Assembly: GCA_004194705.1 (NCBI GenBank)
Contig: SADC01001184.1
Coordinates: forward strand, 62,001 to 126,000
Reading direction: 5' to 3'
Length of the DNA stretch: 64,000 bases
Source: Ditylenchus dipsaci
Taxonomy: Eukaryota; Nematoda; Chromadorea; Rhabditida; Anguinidae
A program made the translations under genes and the position numbers. The notes under the pieces are model-generated. The model did not search any database, had not been told where the DNA came from, and saw only the letters and a list, made by a program, of their open reading frames with translations. Shown piece by piece: positions 1 through 10,300 of this stretch (positions are counted from its first letter, which is position 1; every line of letters starts with the position of its first letter).

Positions 1-663
1 CTTTTGAGGGAAGCCTGGAACATTTTATTGGACACATAGACAAATTTCCATCAATTCACAACAGCATTGTTATCACATCTCATATTCCTCAAATATTGTG
101 AGTGATTGTTTTAGCAATGATTACACAAAAATTTGGCGTGAAAGAAATATTGTTAACTGTAAAATTTCATTTTTCATGAATCCTCTTTGTTGATAATTTT
201 AGTGATGTAACTTTTAATAATTTTATAATTATGCTTTATTATATTTATGCTTTTGCACAGTTACGGCCTGGCGATGAATGAGCTAACAAGTGCGGATTTT
301 TATCTGCAGACTGTCTAATTATGAATTCCACATTTGCGATCAGTTATGTGCAATTACGCATTAACATTAGCGACGTTTGCAGATATTACGCTTGCAGATG
401 CGACACATAACACGCCTCGAAACAAATGTTTTACAATCGATTTGGCTGTGCCAAATTAGCTGTGGAATTTCGTCCTAAAAGACCTATAAAGCCCACTACA
501 AAGGCTATGAAGGGGGTAAATTGCGTATTTTGCTCGGCTTCGGGGCGAAATTCATAGCTGTAGACCACTGACGCGATATTTGCATCTGACATTCGCAGAC
601 ACGACATTTGAAGACCCACATTTTTACAGACTAAAATTTGTTGCAGTAACGTGTTATTCCATG
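1..663. other. Intergenic, no gene seen
   Basis: AT-rich sequence with no convincing exon, RNA gene or repeat that I can recognise. The longest open frame on the minus strand has no recognisable protein motif. Confidence 0.5.
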
Positions 664-1327
664 GGGTGGTATTCAGGTCGGTTAGTAGAGTCAGTAGATC
701 AAGAGTTACTCTTGATCCTACTCGCAATTGAAACGGGTTGAGTAGAGTTTAGGATCATGAGTTACTCGTGATCCTACTCGCACGTCTGAAACGAGTTGAG
801 TAGAGTTTTGGATCAAAAGTTACTCGCGATCCTACTCGAGCAGCGAGTAATTTTTGATCTGAGTAGAATTGAAATCTTGAGTGAATTTATTTTTTATTAA
901 TTTTCTCGAGTTCTACTCCCCAAACTCGGCTTTCTAACCCCGAGTTGGGCGAGTAGAACTCGAGAAAATTAAAAAAAATTAATTTACTCGTAAAACTCGG
1001 GGTTGGAAGCCGAGTTGGTTGAGTAGAACCCGAGAAAATTAAAAAATTTAATTTACTCGTAAAACTCGGGGGTTGGAAGCCGAGTTGGGCGAGTAGAACT
1101 CGAGTTAGGCGAGAAGAACTCAATTCTACTCAGATCAAAAATTACTCGCTGCTTGAGTAGGATCGCGAGTAACTTTTGATCCAAAACTCTACTCATGTGT
1201 CTGAAACGAGTTGAGTAGATCAAAAGTAACTCATGATCTTTGAACCTACTCGCCCATCTGAAACACGTCGAGTAGATCACGAGTAACTCTTGATCCAAAA
1301 CTCTACTAACCTACCTGAATACGACCC
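664..1327. repeat. Foldback element built of GAGTA/TACTC arrays
   Basis: The left end (GGGTGGTATTCAGGT) and the right end (ACCTGAATACGACCC) form a terminal inverted repeat. Between them run many diverged copies of a unit containing GAGTAG, GATCAAAAGTTACTCG and CCGAGTT, in one orientation in the left half and the opposite orientation in the right half. No transposase is present, so this is a non-autonomous foldback. The flanks share only ATG (or the palindrome CCATGG), so the target duplication is unclear. Confidence 0.8.
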
Positions 1328-1377
1328 ATGGAGATAGCAACATGAAAGTGGAAACCAATGTTAAACGGCAGAAACGG

Positions 1378-1738
1378 TTTTTTCAAGAAATTGATTTTCT
1401 CCAAAAAGCCATATCTCAACATTGAGAAATTCAAAAAACATTTTGTAACATAGGTTTTGTAGCGCTTGAGCTGCGCTACAATATGATGCTGGAAATTTAT
1501 CGTGACCTTTGAAATTTTATTAAAATTTCTATCAGTTAAAGCAACGAATACGTATTGAATACGTATTTTTTACTTTAACTGATAGACCCTTGAAATAAAA
1601 TTTCAAAGGTCACGATAAATTTCCAGCATCATATTGTAGCGCAGCTCAAGCGCTACAAAACCTATGTTACAAAATGTTTTTTGAATTTCTCAATGTTGAG
1701 ATATGGCTTTTTGGAGAAAATCAATTTCTTGAAAAAAT
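1378..1738. repeat. Near-perfect 361-bp palindrome
   Basis: The two arms of about 170 bp are almost exact reverse complements. The left starts TTTTTTCAAGAAATTG and the right ends CAATTTCTTGAAAAAA; both carry GTAGCGC and CACGATAAATTTCCAGC. The short centre holds two copies of AATACGTATT. It looks like a recently inserted MITE or foldback. No coding potential is seen. Confidence 0.85.
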
Positions 1739-1874
1739 GACTAAATTCCAAAAATTAGGAAAAATTTGCATTTTAGTCATTTTCTATAAGGTAGACATGG
1801 AAATTAAAGGAAAAGGTTTTAAAAGCGTTTAAAACAATTTTGGCTGAAATATTTTTATACAAATACCTTTCGGA

Positions 1875-1947
1875 CCCAATAAAAGCTGCGGTACGAAATG
1901 TCGCGGTACGAAATGTCGCGATATGAAATGTCATGGTACGAAATGTG
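1875..1947. repeat. Short minisatellite, unit about 15 bp
   Basis: Four adjacent variants of GGTACGAAATGTCGC, with small substitutions (for example ATATGAAATGTCATG). The array is short and imperfect. Confidence 0.7.
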
Positions 1948-2134
1948 ACCCTACCGTCACCAAGCCTCAACGTTTTTTAACGAAATCATCAAACGAGATT
2001 TTTTCGCCTTATCATTTTATTTTGATTTGACAATTAACTGAAATTATAAGGTGAAATTTTCGCCCAACATTTCTGTAAAAAAGGCAAAATTGTCTCGTTG
2101 CCGCAAAATTAATCCGGTAAATAAGATTACTAGA

Positions 2135-2393
2135 AGTTATTCGGCCCTATTCAACAAAGGGGGGGGCGGTTGGATTTTGCCTTGGTCTCCCCTGTTGTTT
2201 TTTATTGTGATTTTTAAACTTAGGCGAAAATAGGGCAGCGTATATTAGGACGGGCTTGAAAGTATCTTAGACTCATTTTTTGAGTCCGTTCTAACATACG
2301 CTGGCCTACCCTTGTCTGAGCCTAAGCTTAAAAAATAGCAAAATATTTAACGAGGGGGGGGGCAAAGCAAACCCCCCCCTATTCGGTGCTCGA
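2135..2393. repeat. Dispersed foldback family, CGGCCCTATTCAACAA copy 1
   Basis: Begins CGGCCCTATTCAACAAAGGG followed by a G run and ends with a C run and CTATTCGG. Internal arms carry CTTAGGC / GCCTAAG and TACGCTGGCCTACCC. Related copies lie near 17283-17620 and 35038-35280. It is a non-coding inverted repeat whose outer parts carry the phrase CCTTGGTC...CCC. Confidence 0.7.
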
Positions 2394-3121
2394 AATGTTA
2401 ACTTTAACAACGTTAAATAGGGCTTTTAAATTGTTTATTTTTTTACAAATTTAAATCCCTCAAAGGTTTCAACAAACCAGCTTTACTTGTGTTTCTGCAC
2501 TCTCACTGGTTCAACTATACTTTATTTCAAATGCCTTCAAAGCAAGTTTAATTCTCAGCCGTACCTAGTTGTTTTGTTTGTACACATTTATAATAAATTT
2601 GTGGAATAAATTAATAAATGTTTTCACACACATACACACTCACTCACAAAACCTCTAAAACTTGCCGGCTGCCACCCCTCTAATATCGACTTCTCAATCC
2701 ACTTCTAGCAAAGGGCACCTCCTTGTTAAAACACATTGACAACAAGACAATATATACAACAAGCTAACAACAAATTCCTTTGATGTGGGCTGCGAGGTGG
2801 AATGCCAGTAATATTTACAAACACGCATTCTGCTTTTGCACCACAGGAGCTGAAATGGTTGTATTTATTAGCCTTTTTTGCCCACTTTTGCCACTTTTTC
2901 AGAGCGGTCCCAGATTTTGTGTTTTGAATGGTTAAATATGTTAGCTTTATAAAATGTTTCGTCGACAAAAAAAAGTTGCTTTAACAGCTTTAATTAGCGC
3001 TGGGCTAAATTAAGTTATTGGAAAACTTGCCGGCTGCCACCTCTCCCACGCTATATAGGCTTTTGTTAGGCACTGCTCCATCCACCTGATGACGTTGGAG
3101 CAGGACAGCGAGGTGGAAAAA

Positions 3122-3388
3122 CGGCTCTCTCCTGTTATATCCAAAACTGTTACATCTAAAAATGGTTCTAGTTTTATCAGGTTCTCGCCAAAAGTTCCAG
3201 CAAGGTTTTAGCCTTTTAAGTTCAATTTATTTATGATACAATACTTCAGGCTTTCCCTCTAATACTATATGGAAAATAACAAAATTTAAAATGAAAAGCT
3301 AGAACCGTGCTAGAACTTTTGGCGAGAACCAGATAAAACTAGAACCATTTTTAGATGTAACAGTTTTGGATATAACAGGAGAGAGCCG
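3122..3388. repeat. MITE with 75-bp inverted repeats
   Basis: The left arm begins CGGCTCTCTCCTGTTATATC and the right arm ends with its reverse complement. The arms stay matched for about 75 bp, through GTTACATCTAAAAATGG and GGTTCTCGCCAAAAGTTC. The flanking 6 bp are GAAAAA on both sides, a probable target duplication. It has no coding capacity. Confidence 0.85.
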
Positions 3389-3940
3389 GAAAAACTAGGT
3401 AGAGAAACAATAAGACCATTGGTAATTCTCTAAATTGACGCAAATCCTCAAATAGCCTTTGTATAAAACTGGCTTTATTCAAAAAAAATTCTCGTACAGA
3501 CAAAATGGTCGAAGATTGCGTGCTTTTGAGGAACTGCGTTTTAAACATGCTTTATAGTTTAATTTTTCTATCTTTTGTTTTAAATAAATGAATTAGGTGG
3601 AGAACTACTTTATTTGTGCTAGCTTTTGGCTGAATTCTTTGGTGGGACTTGTGACAGATTTAACTTTAGAAAATTGAAAATAAAAGTTGTGCTCAGGGTT
3701 GGCAATTTGTATATTTTCAAAGTAAAACATGCTGTATTTATCTCATATAACCACTCCTAAATTCGAAAAATTTCTGGCATTGTGTTTTGACCCACTTTCA
3801 AGCAAGTTACCGCCTGCTTTGTAGCTCATCCCACTGTTTACAAACTGAAAGGTAACTTGCCTAAAAACAGCCGTCAAAAACGCGATGCTAAGAACACATT
3901 TTGAACCACAGGGAGTGGTTATACTAAAAAAATAGGGTAT

Positions 3941-4140
3941 GCAGTGGAACCTCGTTATAAAATACCCCGATATAACAGATCCCTAGGGTCGGTCCCTTCA
4001 ATAATAGACTCCGTTAAATTGACGATCCTAAACCCACTCCCCCCCCGCGATATAACATACCCCGATATAACATATCCCTCGATATAACATACCCTCAGGG
4101 TCGGTCCCAAGGGGTATGATATAACGAGGTTTGATTGTAC
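3941..4140. repeat. Pogo/mariner-like MITE
   Basis: The ends are GCAGTGGAACCTCGTTATA and TATAACGAGGTTTGATTGTAC, the widespread type of terminal repeat seen in pogo/Tigger-like elements. The interior is repeats of CCCCGATATAACA. It sits just upstream of the first exon recognised for the neighbouring gene. Related elements are at 34526-34928, 40636-41012 and 52856-53060. Confidence 0.65.
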
Positions 4141-4329
4141 GATGTGCCGGAAAATAGCACGAATTGTCAACCACAGTTGCGCTTCCATTTTATTCATAGG
4201 TTTTTTTTGTCAATACCAATCTAGAATTAGTGATATAAATGTTTTCCCTAACTTTTTTCTTGTTATTAACTAATAGTCTATATAGATTGCTCATATTTTT
4301 CCTACTAACCAGTCTTTTCTTATTTTCAG

Positions 4330-7300
4330 GTGCCATGCCAAATGAAGTTAGTCAAGAAAATACAGCTGATGTGAAACCGGAAGAAGAAATCGATGCTTGG
4401 ACTTTTATTCGAACCGTCAAAAGAGGAAGTGGAAAGTGATTGGCAGCAGCATCAGCACCAAAAGTATTTGTTATTTTGATGAAAAATGATTAGCGTTTGC
4501 AAATAAAAGTTTCTTCGAAAACAGTTTGCAGAAGCTATTAAGCTGGGGAAAGGTGTTTCTCGAGTTCAGAATTCTAAGTTCACACTTTTTCTCTGGCCTT
4601 TGAGTTTGTCTTTCTTTCCCACAGCAACAACAATTTGTTAAGGCAGAGGGCTGTTTATATGGCTGTGTTTTGGTATATACCTAGAACAAAAGGGCATATG
4701 CTAGTTATTGCCTTTTTATCAAGCGGTTTTGCCACCCACACCTCCCGCCATAATCAATTTTGTTACTAGTCGGTGGCTATGGCAAATTGCAATTAACAGT
4801 GACTGGCTGGAAACCACCTTGTTCCGTCTTACTTTCCAATATAAATTTTCTTTCATTTTTAAACTGTGTGTGAAAGGCTGCTCAACAAAAGCTTATTTTT
4901 AGTTCAGGATACCGTAGCAAACACACATTTACTAGAGTAATTATTACTTACCCTTGCCCTGAATCTCCATTTTTTGTAAGTTAAGTGCAAAATATGATAA
5001 AGAAAACCAGATCTAACATTTAATTTGGAGCTAGCCTTGCAAAAATCGAAATTTATATGAGGATCACTAAAAGTAGTTTAGATTTTTAACTTTTTTACTT
5101 TATTTCAGTGCAGAAAAGGAATTTCGTGGAAAGCTAAGAAGTTTGGATCAGAAAGACTTTGGAGAGCTGGATTCGTATACTAATTTTAATAAACAAGAGC
5201 GCAAAATTTCCAATTCGCGTAAGCACAGTGACGACAATAGTGGTGGATCAGCTACTTCTCTCGTCAGCCGAATCTTAAAGCCGTCATTGAGGATGAAAGC
5301 TTTTGTGAATAACAGGCAGGATACTTTTCACTCGCTGGATATGCATGTGGATCATAGTCAGGAGGTTGGATATTTAAATTAGATAATGGATATGTAGAGA
5401 TATACTGCATACCTAGTTAGAAAGTAAGGCTGCATACTTATTCGAAAATAAAAAAAACAATTTAAAAATTACTAAGAATGAAACGTTTTACAAATTTAGT
5501 GCAGCAAAATCTAAATCGCTCTGAGTGATGAGAAGTTGCGATACATCGCAGTGTAATTAGTCTAGAAACCACCTTCTCAGAATAAAAAAAGCATTCAAAA
5601 AACTGACCGAAATTTGATTGTGTACCTTGAAGGGCAAGATTATTTAACTGAAAACGGTAGTGGCAAACTTATACTTTTTTTTTTGACAATTATTCCAACT
5701 TTTGACGCTACTTCCGTATACCCCACCCAAAAATAGCTTCTGCTGTATACCCAATTAAAACGGCACCAACTGAAAAATTTTGTGAAAAAAGTAGAAAAGC
5801 GAGGGTTCTATTTCCGAGATTCTTAGTGAGTTGTCGGTTTCAGCATCCGCAAACAGCCTCTTCATTGTGAATGCGTCTTGAGGTATCATCATATCAAGGC
5901 TCTCATCCGCCACTTACTTAGAGACTTTTTCTTTATTGGGAATTAACAAATTTTTACAAATTTTAAGATTTTTGTCAAAATCTTGTTTTCGGTCAAAAAA
6001 CCAATAGGCACTGTAGAAAATACCACTTTCAGATGAAGTAAGACCAAATGTCCTTTCTTTTTTAAAAAATGTTCTTTTTTTTTTAATTTTGAGTTGAGCA
6101 ACCTGCACTACATCAAGGGTGTCATTTTGTCGATAGTCGACTGTATTTATTCGACTATAAGATTTTCTGGCAGTTTTTTCGGGGAGAAGAAGAATGGGCC
6201 ATTTCAAATTGGGCCAATTCAATTTATGGCCATTTTCTAATTGGGCCATTTCAAATTGCGCCAATGCAAATTGCGACATTTCAAATTGGGCCAAGTTCAA
6301 ATTGGGCCAATGCAAATTGGGCCAATTTCAAATTGGGTTAATTCAAATTGCGCCAACTTATTGGCAATTTTTTAACTGTTGTTTGATTCAAAATCGTTGC
6401 CCATTTTGAAATTGGCCCAATTTGCATTGGACCAATTTGAAAATGGCCCAATTGGAAAATGGCTCAATTTGAAATGGCGCAATTTGCATTGGCGCAATTT
6501 GAAATGGCCCAATTTGAAAATGGCCTAAATTGAATTGGCCTAATTTGAAATGGCCCATTCTTCTCCTCCCGTTTTTTCGATTAGTTCTGCCGGTCAGCAT
6601 TTGATGGTTTTATCGATGGCACTGTTCTTTTTTCAAATTATCGCTGTTGCTAGAGGTTTGCTTACAAGTTTACCTACGTCGATGTTTGACTGTAGTATGT
6701 TACATGAACACACTCAGACAGTTGAAGAAATACAAAAATTAAACATGGTTTTTTTCGGCTAGAAGAGACTTAGCAAAAACGAAATTTGCCAAACGTATGA
6801 TTTGCCGAAACGAAATTTTCCAAAACGAATATTAACAAAACAAAAATTGCCAAATCAAATTTCGCCAAAACAAATTTGCCTAATGTTGTATCTTGGAAGC
6901 GGATCGAGAGCAGAGAGAGAGCGAGAGCGGAGAGCGGAAATTAACGGCAGCTTTATTTCACAAGCACAACAATAATAATATAACAACAGCGGGAGCAGCA
7001 AAGGCCCTGACAACGAATCGTAGTCGTGTCAAGACAATAAGAGATTCAAACGGGCGATACAACACCTTCCCTCGGTCAAAAGAGTCTAGCGGGAGAGGTG
7101 CTGGAGTCCAATTCTTTTGAATCCTTGTTGAGCACGGAGAGTCCACCACCACCAGCATCCAAAGCAGCACAGGTACTGAGAGAAGGAGCGGCAGCAGATT
7201 TGGACTTGGGCGGAATTTGGAAAGCTTCCAATAGAAAGGCAGCCAGCAGTTGAGAGGCAGCAGAGGACACAGGCAGAGCAGCACATGTAGACAAAGGCAT

Positions 7301-10300
7301 GTCCATGAAGACTGATGGCACTTGATCCCAGAGGTATTCAGCAGGTGATTCGGCATCAGAAAGGCGGCATTGAGGACATTACGGAGGCACAGCAAGAATC
7401 CTTGAGTGGCGTGTCCCATTTCCTTCCCTTCATCTTTGAGAGAGAGATTGATACCATTTTGCGGTCCAGCGGAATCCAGGCGATTTGTTTCCTGAGGCTT
7501 GGACAATTTCGGAAGCAGAGGCTTAATTGGCACCATAGCAGCGGCAGGAGTAGCAGTAGCATCGGAAGCAGCAGTATTCAGCGGATGTTTCGGCGACATC
7601 TTGACAGCAGCAGCAGATTTTGGTAGAAGTTCGGCAGGCACCTTGGCAGCGGAAGGAGCATCGGATTTTCGGAGATGTTTGCGAGGCATCTTAGCGGCGG
7701 AAGGAGCAGCGGATTTCAGCAGATCTTTGCAAGGTATCTTAGCGGCGGAAGCGGCGGAATCCAGCAGACATCCGGGAGACGTCACGGCAGCGGCAAAAGA
7801 GGCTGAATTTGGCGTATGTCCAGGCGACATAGTAGCAGCGGCAGGAGATTTGGCAACGTCTTGGCAGATTTGGAGAGCACCAATCAGGACATTGTTTTTG
7901 GCAGCAGGAACTTCGGAAATTTGGAACATTTCCACAGCACTTGAGGTAGCAGCAGAACCATCGGTAGGCCGCAGAGAGTCCAGGCGCTTTGAGATGAACT
8001 TGAGAGCATAGAGCGCAGGCAGTCCAAGCAGATTAGGACATCCTGATTTGACCACCACAAAGCTTTGCACGGATGAGACTTCATTGGCTTGGAAGAGAGC
8101 ATTGCTTTCCCCCAGGAATTTGCACTTGGAACCATCCGGCAGGCAACCACGGAACTGAGTTGGAGCTATCTTGATTTGACCCACGGCAGCGATAGCAGAC
8201 TCATTCATTGTATTGACTTGGGCCCCTGAATCCAGGATGAAGTCGATAGCAGTCCCATTCACCATCACGGAAGCGGATAGCAAAGGCATAGCGGAACTGA
8301 CTTGATTGAGCATTATAGATGGCAGCTGGACGAGATTGATTCGGCGCTGAGGCTGGAACTTCTTCTTAGCGGCATTTGGCTGGCAGTTTTGGTAGCGGCG
8401 GCACTGGCGTTCCAGATGTCCAGGCTTATTGCACTTGGAGCAGCGGTGATTGACGTGCGGACAATCTTTGGACCAATGCATTTGATCACAGCGGTAGCAG
8501 GCAGACGGCGGCGGAGCACGGTTTTCGGCGGAAAATTGTTGTTGACGCTCTCTTTGGAAGGCGATGGCATTGATGGCGAAGGAATCGGGCTTTCTTTCCA
8601 GATGTTTGGCTTCAGCAATTGTGGACAGATAGGCAGCAGCTTCTTCCACAACTTCTTCGAACTTGACGGCCTCTCCCTTTTCGTTGATTCGATGAAGAAG
8701 GCGAGTTCGGAGAGCAGCATCTTGGTTTGACTTGAGACCCAGCAGCAGGAGAAGGCAGTTAAATTCTTCCTCTTTGAGAGAGCTGAACTTGAATAGACGG
8801 AGCTGACCTTTGAGACGATTGACGTAGTGGCGGAATTCCTCTCCTTCTTCTTTCAGCAGACGGAGGCATTCGAAGCGATCCACCACCAGCGAGCGAGAAT
8901 GAGCAAATAATTTAGAAAGGCCACTTACTGTTTCGTCCAGATTGAAGTCCACAACATCTCTTGGCAGGCAGCTTTTGCGGTACTCAGAGAAGGCTTCAGA
9001 CGAGAGCTTGGTCATGAGGAGCTTCACCTTGCAGGGATCCACCATATTCGGAGCTGTGCAGTCGAGAGAGAATTTGAAGCGGGCAATCCAGTCTTCGAAC
9101 TTGCTTGGATCACTGTCATCAGCTGAGAAGATTTCCATGTCCGGCAATTGAGGCAACGTTGAGACAGCAGGAGGAGCAGGCTGTGCATTGTCACCACCAC
9201 CACGGTTTTGCTGAAGAAGAGCCACCATTTGAGCCATTTGAGCTGATTGCTGAGCGATTGGGGCTTGCTGAATTTCCACCAGAGCTTTAAGTTCTTTTAC
9301 ATCCATAGCGACTGCGCCAATGTTGTATCTTGGAAGCGGATCGAGAGCAGAGAGAGAGCGAGAGCGGAGAGCGGAAATTAACGGCAGCTTTATTTCACAA
9401 GCACAACAATAATAATATAACAACAGCGGGAGCAGCAAAGGCCCTGACAACGAATCGTAGTCGTGTCAAGACAATAAGAGATTCAAACGGGCGATACAAC
9501 ACCTAATTGAAATTGGCCAGGAGCAGGTTTTGCCTAAAAGAGATAGGGTAGCAATTTAGAGTTGCAAAAAAAAATTTCAAGTGAAATCCACGTTGGGCAA
9601 GTTTTATTTTGGCAAATGTCAATCTGGTAAATTGCGTTTTGGCAAATTTCGATTGGCAATTTTCGTTTTGGCAGTATTTGTTTTGGCAAATTTTGTTTCG
9701 GTAATTTTCGTATTTGGCAAATTAGTTTTTGACAGTTTTTGGGTTTTTATACGGGCGGATACGGCCACTTATTTTGTAAATAATGCTACCTCCGCAAAAC
9801 AAACTAGTCATGATATAAATGTTTTACAAAATATTGAGATAAGATCCACTGTTACAAACATCTCTAATCTGAGAAACTACACAAATTTTTAGAGCAGAAA
9901 ATTTTAACTTGCAATAAGACTTTATTTTTTAAGTAGCAAAGACTCTAACCAAGACATTTTAGATTGCTGGACCATCCAGGTCTTCGCCTCTAAGCTTGTC
10001 CGGTGAACTAGTAAAAGATAGCAAAAATGATTTTCTGAAAATGCCGTCAATTGAGTCAATGGAATTTTCGCCGAGTAACAGCACTAAACCATACAAAAAA
10101 GTTAATAGTGAGCCGACTATGGCCAAAGCGAAAAACTCTTCTCTGGATGCGAATGCAAGTGGCAGTGGACCGGAGAATGGAGAGCAGAAGAAGCGAATAT
10201 TGCATACTTTTACTCAACCAAATGGTTGTATCATTGGATACACTACTGAGGTAGTCTTTTTTTTGATATTGATTCAAAATTTAAAAATTGCAGGAATCTA

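Larger units (their letters stand above)
6884..9501 (-). mobile_element. Non-autonomous LTR retrotransposon (gag-PR only)
   Basis: A complete element of 2618 bp. It is bounded by two 181-bp LTRs that read TGTTGTATC...GATACAACA and flanked by the 5-bp target duplication CCTAA (6879-6883 and 9502-9506). I see no difference between the LTRs, so the insertion is very recent. On the minus strand the order is LTR, primer-binding site, gag with protease, polypurine tract, LTR. No reverse transcriptase, RNase H or integrase motif is seen, and the space left between protease and 3' LTR (about 1.1 kb) is too small for them. It must depend on enzymes supplied by a relative elsewhere. It lies in an intron of the flanking host gene, in the opposite orientation. 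Confidence 0.93.
6768..9745. repeat. Foldback of TTTGCCAAA units, split by an LTR element
   Basis: The left arm (about 6768-6883) repeats AAATTTGCCAAAACGAA. The right arm (about 9583-9745) repeats its complement, TTTTGGCAAATTTCG. Between them sits the complete LTR retrotransposon with its own target duplication. The foldback must therefore be older than the LTR insertion. A solo, degenerate piece of the same type is near 23385-23465. Confidence 0.7.

Noticed and set aside
4239..4329. Hydrophobic N-terminal extension as a signal peptide for the unrecognised gene
   Set aside because: Pyrimidine-rich sequence ending TTTTCAG directly before a good exon is better explained as intron; kept only as an alternative.
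6181..6570. Regular repeats resembling a CRISPR array
   Set aside because: Units are diverged, contiguous and inverted about a centre, with target-site duplications outside; the genome is eukaryotic. Same reasoning for the arrays at 27210, 49298 and 55489.
5914..6600. Open frames reading repeated NWAQF/ GQFNLG-like peptides
   Set aside because: They are translations of the GGGCC foldback arrays, in every frame and on both strands, not proteins.
7499..8011. Long plus-strand open frame of Ala/Gly-rich sequence opposite gag
   Set aside because: It is the antisense of the Ala-rich gag tail; composition mirrors the real frame and there is no motif, splice context or start context of its own.
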